This document shows, in pieces, positions 52,852-62,385 of a stretch of DNA of 64,000 nt. This DNA comes from Chitinophagales bacterium (GTDB taxonomy: Bacteria > Bacteroidota > Bacteroidia > Chitinophagales > Chitinophagaceae), in assembly GCA_017303395.1 (NCBI GenBank), contig JAFLBN010000004.1, positions 124,001 through 188,000 on the forward strand. Direction: 5' to 3'. Position 1 is the first letter of the stretch; each line of letters starts with the position of its first letter. Made by a program: the position numbers and the translations under genes. The notes under the pieces were generated by a model that made no database searches, had not been told where the DNA came from, and worked only from the letters and a program-made list of their open reading frames with translations.

Positions 52852-54546
52852 TTATCTGGCTGTCACTACCTGCTCCTGTTTATTCAGTTCGGCCATTTTA
52901 CTGGCATAGTTCAGCAATTGTATCAGGCTGTTTTCTTTTTTGTCTGTAAAGTTTACAGATACATTATATTCAAATGTATTCCCTTTATTTTCTCCACCAT
53001 AGGTAGTTACATCATCCAGCAGGTTTTTGCTCATTTCCAGCATAGCCTTATACTTTGGCTCTTCTGATGCAATGCTCACATTGGCAAACATTGATTTTAC
53101 GTCAAAATACATTCCCCAAGGGTGCTTACCTATATCTTCGGTTTTAGCAGAGCGTTTGCCTCCTTTGTATGCCGATTGAATATAACCGTCTGCATATCCG
53201 CTGTTGTTAGATACTACCAGAAAACCTTTATCAATAACGATATTAATATCTTGCTTACCCGATTTTATCAGGTATTTCTTACCGCTTGCATCCGGCACCA
53301 TCATGCCTGTTTTCTGTGCCAGTTGCAGTAGTTTGTCAAAGCTTTCCTTTTTGCCTGTTTTCATGGCAAAAGTGTATTGTATATCTGCGTCTTGCGACTC
53401 AAAAGCCTGCTGACCGGGATACATACTGTCTGCTGGTATGGTAGTGTTGTAAATCTTGAAATTATTGAGCGCCAGTGCAAAGTCTCCTGAGAATGCAGAG
53501 AACACATCATCAGCATTCAAGCCGCTTTCTGCCAGCCCTGCATTCATAAGGCCCGTCATGCCCATCTTGTCAATCATCCCCTTCATTGCTTCAGGAGATA
53601 TGTAGCAGCCTGCCAGCATATTTAATCCTTCTGCAGGCATTCTTTCTATCATATCCTTATCTGCATTCTTTTCACCAAAGCCTTTCATGATGGCTTTCAG
53701 TTCGTCAGAAATATAGTATTTCATCTGTCCCTCTATCTTACCATCTTCAAAGTCGAAACCTGCAGCCAGTGCAGCATCTTTCCATAATGCGGCAGACAGT
53801 GCCAATCCGCCTGTCATAGCAGGGTTCATATAGTCACCGGTCAGTGCTTCGTAGTTCATCCACATGGTAATATCATGTCCTTCTTTTTCAAGGTTCACAA
53901 AGCTTTGCTTACTTGTTATCACATTATCGCTTGCTATGTTGAATGCCTTATCCATCTCTACAGCCATCAAAGCTTCGTCGGGCTTTCTTTGCTTTGTAAG
54001 TTCGTTATACAGGCTGTCGTAGGTTTCGGCAGTTGCATTGCTTAGCTGGTTGTAGATATTATCCATAGGCGGGTATATGGTGTTCATGATGATGAGCACA
54101 TCTTTTGTCCACCCTGCATACATGCCATCGGTTATCAGCGCCTCTTTTCTGTCTTTTTGTGTTTTTACTACAGCCTGTGGTGCTACTTTTTTCAGGTATG
54201 CCTGCCATTTGGCTTCATCCTCCATCGGCAATATAGCAGTTACTCTGCTGCCTGTTTCAAAACGCTTGTCTGTTTTTACATACAGATAGTAGGTTGTCAT
54301 GGCTTCTATACCACTGTTTCCCATATCCTTCATGGCGTCTTTCTTGTCCATGCGCTGCTGCATTTCTTCCAGCAGTTTGCTGCCCCACAGTGCATCCCAA
54401 GCTATCTTTTTGCCCAGCTCGGCAGTGTTTACACCCACTACCACACCGGCATCTTTGGGTATGTATTTTATGTGTTCGGGAGATTTGCTGCAAGATGCGA
54501 ATATGCATATTGTCATAAGCAAGATGAGGGCGATACGATTAGTCAT
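52852..54546 (-). CDS. DUF4836 family lipoprotein
   Basis: A 564-residue lipoprotein (lipobox IFASC, Cys near residue 19). The opening HIKYIPKDAGVVVGVNTAEL and the alternating strand-helix pattern through EGHDITMWMNYEALTG to YFDVKSMFANV fit DUF4836, a Bacteroidota family of unknown function built from several repeats of the same fold. Outer membrane or periplasm. It stands 106 bases downstream of the OB-like gene on the same strand, with the hairpin at 54592 between them, so it is transcribed apart. Function unknown. Confidence 0.85.
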   Translation of the reverse strand: MTNRIALILLMTICIFASCSKSPEHIKYIPKDAGVVVGVNTAELGKKIAWDALWGSKLLEEMQQRMDKKDAMKDMGNSGIEAMTTYYLYVKTDKRFETGSRVTAILPMEDEAKWQAYLKKVAPQAVVKTQKDRKEALITDGMYAGWTKDVLIIMNTIYPPMDNIYNQLSNATAETYDSLYNELTKQRKPDEALMAVEMDKAFNIASDNVITSKQSFVNLEKEGHDITMWMNYEALTGDYMNPAMTGGLALSAALWKDAALAAGFDFEDGKIEGQMKYYISDELKAIMKGFGEKNADKDMIERMPAEGLNMLAGCYISPEAMKGMIDKMGMTGLMNAGLAESGLNADDVFSAFSGDFALALNNFKIYNTTIPADSMYPGQQAFESQDADIQYTFAMKTGKKESFDKLLQLAQKTGMMVPDASGKKYLIKSGKQDINIVIDKGFLVVSNNSGYADGYIQSAYKGGKRSAKTEDIGKHPWGMYFDVKSMFANVSIASEEPKYKAMLEMSKNLLDDVTTYGGENKGNTFEYNVSVNFTDKKENSLIQLLNYASKMAELNKQEQVVTAR

Positions 54547-54591
54547 AACAAATATTTCAGAATGTAAAACTATAACTATTATACAACAAAA

Positions 54592-54622
54592 CAGCCTGTA
54601 CGTTTATAAATCGTACAGGCTG
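54592..54622 (-). terminator. terminator of the DUF3127 gene
   Basis: CAGCCTGTACG/CGTACAGGCTG, 11 perfect pairs, followed by TTTTGTTG on the minus strand. Confidence 0.82.
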
Positions 54623-54651
54623 CAAAAAAGTTACAATGCTTTGTTATTTTT

Positions 54652-55071
54652 TTAGAACGGCAGGTCATCTACATTCTCCGGAGAAGGATTGTAGAAGTTG
54701 CCACCATTACCTGCAGGTGCAGGATTGTTTACCGGTGCATATCCGGCAGGTGCGCCCGCGCTTTGCGTTGGTGCTGCAGCATTAGCAGGCTCTATACGCC
54801 ATGCATCCAGATTGGTAATGTAGTTTACCTTACCATCTTTCTCCCAACGGTTGCCTTTAATGTTGAAGCTTACTTTTACAGCATCTCCTTCATTAAACTT
54901 ATCCAGTATATCGCATTTCTGTTGCACCAATTGCATTTTAGCAAAGTTGGTATATGTGTTACCATTTATTTCTTCGGCGAGCTCCAACACAAATTCACGT
55001 TTTCTGAACTTATCACTCACTACCTGTGTAGGATTTTTTACCAACAATTTGCCGATTACTTCTAAACTCAT
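54652..55071 (-). CDS. DUF3127 protein with an SSB-like acidic C-terminal tip
   Basis: A 139-residue protein, starting at ATG 55071 (MSLEVIGKLLVKNPTQVV). The longer frame to 55167 has an unlikely N-terminus. Residues about 1-95 are a compact beta-rich, OB-like domain (KREFVLELAEEING, ILDKFNEGDAVKVSFNIKGN). A flexible Ala/Pro/Gly/Asn-rich linker follows, and the last residues are VDDLPF, matching the C-terminal tip of single-stranded-DNA-binding protein that recruits repair and replication partners. DUF3127 is a Bacteroidota family without a settled role; a DNA-binding function is inferred. Single gene with its own terminator. Confidence 0.82.
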   Translation of the reverse strand: MSLEVIGKLLVKNPTQVVSDKFRKREFVLELAEEINGNTYTNFAKMQLVQQKCDILDKFNEGDAVKVSFNIKGNRWEKDGKVNYITNLDAWRIEPANAAAPTQSAGAPAGYAPVNNPAPAGNGGNFYNPSPENVDDLPF

Positions 55072-55192
55072 TACTACTTTATTTAAACTTTTATATAAAA
55101 CTTGTAAGCATGCAAGATATGCAAAGGGCATGAAAATAAAAAAGCGCCCGTAAACACAGGCACTCATGTTCGCTTTATTTGATATTTATTAC

Positions 55193-55453
55193 TTAATAAC
55201 CTGCTTCTGCTATTGCATCAGCAAGCATCGATTCCAGTTTCAATACTTCTTTTCCCAGTATGTGATGGTACAAAACCTGCCACTCTCCTTTTATTCTGCT
55301 CATAAAAAAGGATCGCTCTCCGGGCATATTGCTGGTAATAAAAAACAATGGTTCGTTATTATTCAGCATCAGTTTTTCAAATGCGAAGTCGTAGCCTTCA
55401 ATGTGCTTTTTAAATATTTCTCCCCTCATAACGTAGTTTTTAATCCGGTTCAT
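55193..55453 (-). CDS. small protein of unknown function
   Basis: An 86-residue protein, if started at ATG 55453 (MNRIKNYVMR); an in-frame TTG seven codons upstream and ATG at residue 9 are alternatives. It has alternating charged and hydrophobic residues (YDFAFEKLMLNNNEPLFFI, MPGERSFFMSRIKGEWQVLY) and no signal peptide or membrane helix. No family recognised. It is oriented away from the response regulator and the gap between them (55454-55682) shows no clear signal. Confidence 0.55.
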   Translation of the reverse strand: MNRIKNYVMRGEIFKKHIEGYDFAFEKLMLNNNEPLFFITSNMPGERSFFMSRIKGEWQVLYHHILGKEVLKLESMLADAIAEAGY

Positions 55454-55682
55454 GCTTACAGGTGGCGATTGCAATTACTACTTACAAAGGGTATTTTTCT
55501 TTATATATCTCTCTCAATATCCCTGTTTATACAACAGGCGTAAAGCTATAAACATACGTAAATACAGCGTGTAGAATAAATTCTATTGCCTTAAGTACTT
55601 GGAATTACAGAAATTCGCACGCTTTTTGTTAGTATTCTAAAAAGCCGTTTCGGATTACCCTCAAACAAACAGAACGATACTG

Positions 55683-56291
55683 ATGCAGCATAGAATATTA
55701 ATAGCAGACGACCATAGCATGATACGAAAGGGTATCAAGCTATTACTGCAAACACATCTTGGAATAAAGGATGTGTTTGAGGTGTCGAATGGCAACGGAG
55801 TGATGAGTGAGCTGCAGAAAAAAGATTATACACACCTTATTCTCGATATTATATTGCCCGATTGTACATCTCTGGAGATAGTACCTAATATTCAGCGCCT
55901 GTACCCTGATCTTAAGATCATGGTATTCTCCATGCTCAATGGCTCTGTGTATGGAGAAGCGCTGAAGCAATATAACATCTACTATTATCTGGAAAAGACA
56001 TCGAAGGAGGAAGACACCATTGCCTTTCTGGACAATTTCATCAACCACTACAACCCCGCCGAAACCACATCATCCAAAGGCACTACTATCAATCCCTTCA
56101 CACAATTATCGGCCCGCGAACTGGAAGTCCTTCACTATATGCTGGGTGGCCATGGTACAAAAGATATATCAACTGTACTGAACCTGAGGATGAATACCGT
56201 ATCTACCCTGAAAAACAGAATATTTGAAAAAACAGATACTAAAAATCTGAAAGAACTCATGCAGCTTGCGTCTATATACAACGTTAGCTGA
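55683..56291 (+). CDS. response regulator with LuxR-type DNA-binding domain
   Basis: A 202-residue two-component regulator. The receiver domain (residues about 1-120) has the acidic pair ADDH, the phospho-acceptor Asp in LILDIILPD, and the Lys in YYLEKTS. The C-terminal HTH (LSARELEVLHYMLGGHGTKD, then STVLNLRMNTVSTLKNRIFE) is of the NarL/FixJ class. It acts as a transcription factor once phosphorylated. The partner kinase gene begins 18 bases downstream, which is strong evidence for a cognate pair. Targets are unknown. Confidence 0.92.
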   Translation: MQHRILIADDHSMIRKGIKLLLQTHLGIKDVFEVSNGNGVMSELQKKDYTHLILDIILPDCTSLEIVPNIQRLYPDLKIMVFSMLNGSVYGEALKQYNIYYYLEKTSKEEDTIAFLDNFINHYNPAETTSSKGTTINPFTQLSARELEVLHYMLGGHGTKDISTVLNLRMNTVSTLKNRIFEKTDTKNLKELMQLASIYNVS

Positions 56292-56309
56292 TAACATGCC
56301 CATACAATT

Positions 56310-57182
56310 ATGCTTCTAAACATTCCCTGGTATCAGAATGGCTGGTTAATACTTGCTATCAGCATTACCGCACTTGGCTACATAAGCCTTGTGTTGTTTC
56401 TGCGTGCAAAACGTTTCATCATACGTCAAAACGTATTGCGTGCACTGGTAGAAAGAAAAACCAAAGAAATACGCCGCAAAAACGAGGAGCTGGAAAAAAA
56501 TGACCTTATTAAAACAAGGCTTATTTCCATCATCAGCCACGATATCATTACGCCACTCAAGTTTCTGCACCTTGCAGGCCGCAATCTAGTGGAAAGCCAC
56601 GAGCAGATGACGGATGAATTGAAGATGGAAACATTGGAAGAAATTGTACACACTGCGCGCGAGCTGGAAATGTTATCCACCAATATCCTCAACTGGATTA
56701 AGTACCAGAATGAAAACCGTCAGTTAGGCAGAGAGGAAGTGCGACTCAACGAAATGGTACGCAACATTTTCAGCATACTGAATGGTATGGCAAAACAGAA
56801 GAACATATTCCTTAGCAACGAAGTACCTGAAGATTTTGCCATACGTCAATATGCCGAACCACTGCGCATCATACTCTACAACCTTGTTGTAAATGCGCTG
56901 AACTTTATGGAAAAGGGCCATATCACCATCGTAGCAAAGCAACTGCGTAATGGTATGCTGATAGAGGTAAAAGACCAGGGCTTTGGTATGACCAAAGAAC
57001 AAATAAACAATATTCTTGCAGACCAGTTTATCGTATCATCTGCCAATGTAGATGGTAAAAAAGGCAACGGGCTGGGCTACCTCATCATCAAAGACCTGCT
57101 GCGTGTTGTAGAGGGCAACTTCAGCATCAAGAGTGCAAAAAATATTGGTACTACTATCAAACTGTTCTTTCCAAAACAATAA
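56310..57182 (+). CDS. membrane sensor histidine kinase lacking an extracellular sensor
   Basis: A 290-residue kinase. The N-terminus has one membrane helix (residues about 12-32) directly before a coiled linker (RALVERKTKEIRRKNEELEK), then the H-box ISHDIITPLKFLH (His near 77). The catalytic domain has the N-box ILYNLVVNALNFMEKGH and the G-box motifs DQGFGMT and GNGLGYLIIKDLL. The stretch PWYQNGWLILAISITALGY looks like the region that in Bacteroidota one-component propeller kinases follows the Y_Y_Y domain, so it may be a truncated relative that keeps only membrane anchor and kinase. Pair with the upstream response regulator. Confidence 0.88.
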   Translation: MLLNIPWYQNGWLILAISITALGYISLVLFLRAKRFIIRQNVLRALVERKTKEIRRKNEELEKNDLIKTRLISIISHDIITPLKFLHLAGRNLVESHEQMTDELKMETLEEIVHTARELEMLSTNILNWIKYQNENRQLGREEVRLNEMVRNIFSILNGMAKQKNIFLSNEVPEDFAIRQYAEPLRIILYNLVVNALNFMEKGHITIVAKQLRNGMLIEVKDQGFGMTKEQINNILADQFIVSSANVDGKKGNGLGYLIIKDLLRVVEGNFSIKSAKNIGTTIKLFFPKQ

Positions 57183-57203
57183 ATAAGAAAGGCACAAAAA
57201 CAA

Positions 57204-57232
57204 AAAAGCACCCAATCGGGTGCTTTTCTTTT
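57204..57232. terminator. bidirectional terminator between kinase and tRNA-His
   Basis: AAAAGCACCC/GGGTGCTTTT hairpin with a four-base loop and T-rich tails, serving the kinase (plus) and the tRNA (minus). Confidence 0.88.
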
Positions 57233-57240
57233 TCACGGAG

Positions 57241-57315
57241 GGAGGCATATGGGGGTCGAACCCACGACCTTTGGAACCACAATCCAACGCTCTAACCAAC
57301 TGAGCTAATGCCTCC
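57241..57315 (-). tRNA. tRNA-His (GTG anticodon)
   Basis: Folds as a complete cloverleaf on the minus strand. The anticodon loop TTGTGGT holds GTG, reading His codons. The acceptor stem GAGGCAT pairs with ATGCCTC, and an extra G before position 1 (G-1) pairs with C73, the identity feature of tRNA-His. The D stem is GCTC/GAGC, the T loop TTCGACC. CCA is not encoded. Flanking CACGG and CCGTG could lengthen the acceptor stem in the precursor. Confidence 0.95.
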
Positions 57316-57441
57316 GTGTTCCCTGTTTGGGAGGGCAAAAGTAATGATTTTTCAGAATTTCAGACAAATTTTTATGAAATCATCATATTGCTAAACCACC
57401 TCTTGTATTGATATTTAACAAAATATGCGTTGGGCAACCAT

Positions 57442-57449
57442 TATATTTG
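57442..57449 (+). promoter_or_regulatory. -7 promoter element (TATATTTG) of the outer-membrane protein gene
   Basis: Exact TAnnTTTG match 17 bases before the ATG. Confidence 0.55.
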
Positions 57450-57466
57450 CGCACTAATTTTTACTT

Positions 57467-58159
57467 ATGAAGAATTACCTGGCCGTACTGGCACTGATAT
57501 TATTGCCTGCGCTTACATGGGCGCAAGACGTTGAAAAAGGTGGCGAAAAGAAAAGTACGGTACAAAAACCATCCCGCGATTTTCTGATGCTGCAAATCAG
57601 CTACGATAACTGGGTGAAACCAGACAGCATCAAAATGAAAGGCCTAAGCCGTGGTTTCAGCGGATATCTGTGTTATGATTTCCCTATCAAGAAATCAAAC
57701 TTCAGCTTTGCGGCAGGTATAGGTATTGCTGTTTCAAACATCTATTTGGATAACCAGCAGGTGATGAATACTGAAAAAGATTCTACCCGCGTGCGTTTTG
57801 TACCTGAAACAGTAAACTACAAACGCTACAAGCAAACAATCACTTATCTGGAAGCTCCATTCGAACTGCGCTTCTTTGGCAACAAAGAAAATCGCAACAG
57901 CGGTTTCAAAGCTGCTATCGGTATGAAGGTGGGTACGCTGCTGGGTGCACACGTTAAAGGACGCGAAGATGGTACTAAAGTGAACTACAAAAGCAATAGC
58001 CGCAAGTATCTGGAAACATGGCGCTTTGCTGCTACTGCACGTTTAGGTTATGGCAACTTCTCGCTGGTAGGTACATACAATCTTACCAACCTGTACAAAA
58101 GCGGCGAAGGCCCAGAAGTTACACCATACTCTATCGGCCTTTGCATCACAGGTCTTTAA
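57467..58159 (+). CDS. outer-membrane beta-barrel protein (PorT-like fold)
   Basis: A 230-residue protein with signal peptide (MKNYLAVLALILLPALTWAQ) and eight to ten amphipathic strands with alternating hydrophobic residues (GFSGYLCYDFPI, FSFAAGIGIAVSNIY, TYLEAPFELRFFG, GFKAAIGMKVGTLLGAHV). This fits the OMP_b-brl_2 family that includes PorT of the type IX secretion system. It could be a PorT-like component or a separate small porin; the sequence alone does not decide. Single gene with a terminator after it. Confidence 0.8.
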   Translation: MKNYLAVLALILLPALTWAQDVEKGGEKKSTVQKPSRDFLMLQISYDNWVKPDSIKMKGLSRGFSGYLCYDFPIKKSNFSFAAGIGIAVSNIYLDNQQVMNTEKDSTRVRFVPETVNYKRYKQTITYLEAPFELRFFGNKENRNSGFKAAIGMKVGTLLGAHVKGREDGTKVNYKSNSRKYLETWRFAATARLGYGNFSLVGTYNLTNLYKSGEGPEVTPYSIGLCITGL

Positions 58160-58180
58160 TAACAAAAAAATATAAAATAT

Positions 58181-58208
58181 AATAAAGCCACGCATGCGTG
58201 GCTTTATT
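58181..58208. terminator. bidirectional terminator, 28-base perfect palindrome
   Basis: AATAAAGCCACGCA/TGCGTGGCTTTATT with T-rich tails between the barrel protein gene and convergent RNase Z. Confidence 0.9.
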
Positions 58209-58230
58209 TATCATAACAGATATTCAATAT

Positions 58231-59133
58231 CTATACATCGTATGTCATGCCTTCCATACTGGCATATACATTCGGGAATATTTCTTTCGCTTCTTCGGCA
58301 AAAGGCTCTATATCTCTGTACTTGGATGAGTAGTGCCCCAGCAATAGTTTATTCGCCTCCGCCATCTTAGCTACCTGTGCTGCCTGCTTTGCAGTACTGT
58401 GGTAGCGTGCAGCAGCTTTATCGGCATCTTTCTCCATATAAGTACATTCATGATAAACCGTGTCTGCACCCTTTATGTATTTTACAAAGCTGTCTGTAAA
58501 CAACGTATCTGCACAGTAGGCATAAGACTTAGGAGGTGGCCCGTCTGTTGTCACCCATTCATTCTTCACAACGGTGCCATCAGTCTTTTCATAATCTTCA
58601 CCTTGCTTCAGCTTATCGTAGTAGTAGCGTGGTATCTCATACTCTCTGCATTTTTCCGGCACTATCTTTCTGCCGCGTGTTTTACTGGTTATCAGAAACC
58701 CATGGCATTGTATGCGGTGTTCTACAGGAAAGCATTTTACCGTATAGTATTCGTTATCTACCAATACTGCATCACCTTCGGGCAATACATGGTAGTGAAA
58801 CTCGTAAGTCAGCACTGTCTCTGCCACACTTTGTATGGCATCTATTATCGGCAACAGTTCTTTAGGGCCATACACATGCAATGGTGCTGCACGCCCCAGC
58901 AGGCTCATACTGTTTATCAAACCGGGCAAACCAAAATAATGGTCGCCGTGCATGTGGCTGATGAATATATGATTCAGATGCCTCCACTTTACACCAAAGC
59001 GTTGCATCTGTATTTGTGTACTTTCTCCGCAATCTATCAACAGTACTTCACCCCACACGTGCACAGCCTGCGCCGTCGGATGCCTGCCAAATGCCGGCAA
59101 GGCAGAATTATTCCCTAAAATTGTTACTCTCAT
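58231..59133 (-). CDS. rnz: ribonuclease Z
   Basis: Metallo-beta-lactamase-fold endonuclease that removes 3' trailers from tRNA precursors, here relevant because CCA is not encoded in the tRNA-His above. The 300-residue protein has the zinc motif SHMHGDHYFGLPG, the exosite-region GRKIVPEKCREYEIPR and the further ligands DTVYHECTY and LLGHYSSKYRD. Full length for the short (bacterial) form. The STAS gene lies 52 bases upstream on the same strand, a pairing that recurs in Bacteroidota. Confidence 0.95.
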   Translation of the reverse strand: MRVTILGNNSALPAFGRHPTAQAVHVWGEVLLIDCGESTQIQMQRFGVKWRHLNHIFISHMHGDHYFGLPGLINSMSLLGRAAPLHVYGPKELLPIIDAIQSVAETVLTYEFHYHVLPEGDAVLVDNEYYTVKCFPVEHRIQCHGFLITSKTRGRKIVPEKCREYEIPRYYYDKLKQGEDYEKTDGTVVKNEWVTTDGPPPKSYAYCADTLFTDSFVKYIKGADTVYHECTYMEKDADKAAARYHSTAKQAAQVAKMAEANKLLLGHYSSKYRDIEPFAEEAKEIFPNVYASMEGMTYDV

Positions 59134-59185
59134 TTCAAATATTTAAGCCGTAGGGGGGTAATCTGTACAGGTAATTTAGTTACTA

Positions 59186-59563
59186 TTATTCGCTTTCGTC
59201 AAACAAATCGCGCTCCAGTATTTCCATGCTCACTATATCTACAGCCTCTATCATTTTGGGTGCTATGTTCAATACCGTATCCAGTTCTGCATCCTGCAAT
59301 TGTTTTAAAACACTGCCCTGCACACCTGTAAACACAAGCGACTGAGAATTGTTGTAACAATTTTCGTGCATTTGCACCAAATCGTCAAATGACGTATTGT
59401 CTGCTTCTGTGCAATGTTGCAGGTCTATAATGTAATTGGTACTGCCGCTTTTTGCCAATTCTTGACATTTATCAGACAATGCCGCTGTCATATTAGCATC
59501 TATAGCAGTATTGACGGGTGTTATAACACTATATGTTGGTTTGGTATCAATTTTGAATTCCAT
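59186..59563 (-). CDS. STAS domain protein (anti-sigma-factor antagonist-like)
   Basis: A 125-residue single-domain protein of the STAS fold, with the central strand-helix region NYIIDLQHCTEADNTSFDDL, where the Thr/Ser pair is at the position phosphorylated in SpoIIAA-type anti-anti-sigma factors, and the second half QLQDAELDTVLNIAPKMIEA. No anti-sigma kinase or sigma factor is near. It is placed upstream of RNase Z and could be co-transcribed. A regulatory partner is unknown. Confidence 0.82.
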   Translation of the reverse strand: MEFKIDTKPTYSVITPVNTAIDANMTAALSDKCQELAKSGSTNYIIDLQHCTEADNTSFDDLVQMHENCYNNSQSLVFTGVQGSVLKQLQDAELDTVLNIAPKMIEAVDIVSMEILERDLFDESE

Positions 59564-59754
59564 AAAACAAGACGTAGTTCTGGTTTATCAGCAATGCTGT
59601 AATTGAGCCAAAAATAGTAATCGTGCTATAATTTCTTTCGTATATTTAGTAAGACGAAGGCCCGAAGCAAGGTGAAAGGCAATACATATATAGCGAAACC
59701 CGATACTTCAACTACTGCCTTTATCGTTAATTTTACTAAAACAAAGGATGATTC

Positions 59755-62295
59755 ATGGATTCTAATTTCTCACCAAAAGTCAAGGAAATCATTTCCTACA
59801 GCAGAGAGGAAGCTCTCCGTCTGGGTAATGATTTCATAGGCACCGAGCATCTGTTGCTGGGCCTTATCAGAGATGGTGAAGGGTTGGCTGTACGTGTGTT
59901 GCAAACCTTACAGATAGATCTGTTCGATTTGCGTAAAGAACTGGAAAGTGCTATTAAAGACAAAAGCAACAAACCCCTCTCTAACGTCAACAGTTTGCCG
60001 CTTACCAAGCAGGCCGAAAAAGTAATTCGCATTACGGTGCTCGAAGCCAAAGCCCTGAAAAGTGCTACGGTAGAAACAGAACACCTGATGCTGTCGATTC
60101 TGAAAAACAAAGAAAACGTAGCTACGCAGATACTGCATCAATACCAGGTAGATTATGACCGCTTTAAAGATGAGCTGAGCATACTACAAGGTGATGCACC
60201 TCGCGGCGATTACAGCGATCCCGGCGATGACTACGAAGAAGACGATGAACGCAAACAGTTTCAGCAAAGAAAACCTGCGGGCAATTCAAAATCTAAAACA
60301 CCGGTACTAGACAACTTCGGCCGCGATATTACCAAGCTTGCAGAGCTGGGCAATCTGGACCCGATTGTAGGCCGCGAAGAAGAGATAGAACGTGTTTCGC
60401 AAATCCTTTCTCGCCGCAAGAAAAACAACCCGATACTGATTGGTGAACCGGGTGTGGGTAAAACAGCCATAGTTGAAGGCCTTGCACTGCGCATTGTGCA
60501 GCGCAAAGTATCGCGTGTGTTGTTCGACAAACGCGTTATCAGCCTAGACCTTGCTGCATTGGTTGCAGGTACAAAATACCGTGGCCAGTTCGAAGAAAGG
60601 ATGAAAGCCATCATGAACGAGTTGGAGAAAAACCGCGACGTTATTCTGTTCATCGATGAGATACATACCATTGTAGGTGCAGGTGGTGCTTCCGGTTCGC
60701 TGGATGCTTCCAACATCTTCAAGCCGGCACTGGCACGCGGCGATCTGCAATGCATCGGCGCATCTACGCTGGATGAATACCGTATGTATATTGAGAAAGA
60801 CGGCGCACTCGACCGCCGCTTCCAGAAGGTATTGATAGAGCCACCTAGTGTGGATGAAACAATTACTATCCTCAATAACATCCGCAACAAATACGAAGAT
60901 TTCCACAACGTAACATACGATCAGGAAGCTATCGAAGCATGCGTGAAGCTGAGCGACCGCTACATGACAGACCGCCTGCTGCCCGATAAAGCTATCGACG
61001 TGATGGACGAAGTAGGTGCACGTGTGCACTTGAAGAACATCAACGTTCCGGAAAACATACTGGAGCTGGAGAAGAAGATTGAAGACATTAAGCAAGAGAA
61101 AAATAAAGTGGTGAAGAGCCAGCGTTTTGAAGAAGCAGCAGCACTGCGCGACAAAGAAAAACGCCTGGGTGAAGAACTGGAAAAAGCTAAAGCAGAGTGG
61201 GAAGAAGAAGCTAAGCACAAACGCATACCCATACACGAAGAGCATATTGCCGAAGTGATAAGTATGATGACGGGCATACCTGTAATGCGCATGGTAGAGG
61301 CAGAAAGTGCCAAACTGCGCCGCATGGGCGAAGACCTGAAAGGTGCTGTAGTAGGGCAGGACGAAGCAATTGCAAAAGTGGTAAAAGCCATTCAGCGCAA
61401 CCGTGTAGGCCTGAAAGACCCGCGCAAGCCGATAGGCTCGTTCATATTCCTGGGCCCTACGGGTGTAGGTAAAACAGAGCTGGCACGTGCACTGGCACGC
61501 TACATGTTTGATAGCGACGAAGCACTGATACGTGTGGATATGAGTGAGTACATGGAAAAATTCTCGCTCAGCCGCCTGATAGGTGCGCCTCCGGGATACG
61601 TGGGTTATGAAGAAGGTGGCCAGCTTACAGAAAAAGTACGCCGCAAGCCATACAGCGTTGTGTTGCTCGATGAGATAGAGAAAGCACACCCGGATATCTT
61701 CAACATACTGTTGCAGGTGCTGGACGACGGACAACTGACAGACGGTCTTGGCCGCAAGGTAGATTTCAAGAACACGCTTATCATCATGACGTCTAATATT
61801 GGTGTACGCCAGTTGAAGGACTTTGGTTCAGGTGTGGGCTTTGCTACTGCTACCAAAGTAGAGAACGCAGACGAATTGAGTAAAGGCGTAATTGAAAAAG
61901 CGCTGAAGCGTACCTTCTCACCTGAGTTCCTCAACCGTATCGATGATGTTATCATCTTCAACTCGCTGGACGAAACGCATATCGCACAAATCATCGACAT
62001 CATTATGAAAGGTGTGATGAAGCGTCTGAATGCATTGGGCTTCACGCTGGAACTGACAGATGCTGCCAAGAAATACATCTCAGAAAAAGGCTACGACCAG
62101 CAGTTTGGTGCACGTCCGCTGCACAGGGCTATACAGAAATACCTGGAAGACCCGCTGGCAGAAGAAATGCTGAACCACCGCATCAACGAAGGCGACACGG
62201 TGAAAGCAGACTATAGCGAAGAAGAAAAGAAAATCGTCTTCACAATAGACAAAGGAAAACCTAAAAAAGAAGAAGAACCGAAGAAAGCAGAATAA
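59755..62295 (+). CDS. clpC: ATP-dependent Clp protease ATP-binding subunit ClpC
   Basis: HSP100 unfoldase that feeds proteins to ClpP. The 846-residue protein has two Clp_N repeats (residues about 3-145), a flexible linker (about 150-190), the first ATPase domain (Walker [10 protein letters not shown] near 231), a UVR-type coiled middle domain ([20 protein letters not shown], near 438-470), and the second ATPase domain ([17 protein letters not shown] near 566, then the VIDDVI-like IDDVIIF). The C-terminus is Lys/Glu-rich. The UVR domain identifies it as ClpC rather than ClpA or ClpB. Preceded by a 190-base leader region with AAAGGAT before the ATG. Confidence 0.97.
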   Translation: MDSNFSPKVKEIISYSREEALRLGNDFIGTEHLLLGLIRDGEGLAVRVLQTLQIDLFDLRKELESAIKDKSNKPLSNVNSLPLTKQAEKVIRITVLEAKALKSATVETEHLMLSILKNKENVATQILHQYQVDYDRFKDELSILQGDAPRGDYSDPGDDYEEDDERKQFQQRKPAGNSKSKTPVLDNFGRDITKLAELGNLDPIVGREEEIERVSQILSRRKKNNPILIGEPGVGKTAIVEGLALRIVQRKVSRVLFDKRVISLDLAALVAGTKYRGQFEERMKAIMNELEKNRDVILFIDEIHTIVGAGGASGSLDASNIFKPALARGDLQCIGASTLDEYRMYIEKDGALDRRFQKVLIEPPSVDETITILNNIRNKYEDFHNVTYDQEAIEACVKLSDRYMTDRLLPDKAIDVMDEVGARVHLKNINVPENILELEKKIEDIKQEKNKVVKSQRFEEAAALRDKEKRLGEELEKAKAEWEEEAKHKRIPIHEEHIAEVISMMTGIPVMRMVEAESAKLRRMGEDLKGAVVGQDEAIAKVVKAIQRNRVGLKDPRKPIGSFIFLGPTGVGKTELARALARYMFDSDEALIRVDMSEYMEKFSLSRLIGAPPGYVGYEEGGQLTEKVRRKPYSVVLLDEIEKAHPDIFNILLQVLDDGQLTDGLGRKVDFKNTLIIMTSNIGVRQLKDFGSGVGFATATKVENADELSKGVIEKALKRTFSPEFLNRIDDVIIFNSLDETHIAQIIDIIMKGVMKRLNALGFTLELTDAAKKYISEKGYDQQFGARPLHRAIQKYLEDPLAEEMLNHRINEGDTVKADYSEEEKKIVFTIDKGKPKKEEEPKKAE

Positions 62296-62315
62296 GTTTA
62301 ATTTGCTTTTAATAA

Positions 62316-62350
62316 CTAAAGGGGCTGTATATACAGCCCCTTTAGTATTT
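62316..62350 (+). terminator. terminator of clpC, 30-base perfect palindrome
   Basis: CTAAAGGGGCTGTAT/ATACAGCCCCTTTAG with no loop bases, followed by TATTTTTAT on the plus strand. Confidence 0.9.
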
Positions 62351-62385
62351 TTATACATACATTCTTCCACTCATATTACCTACCT

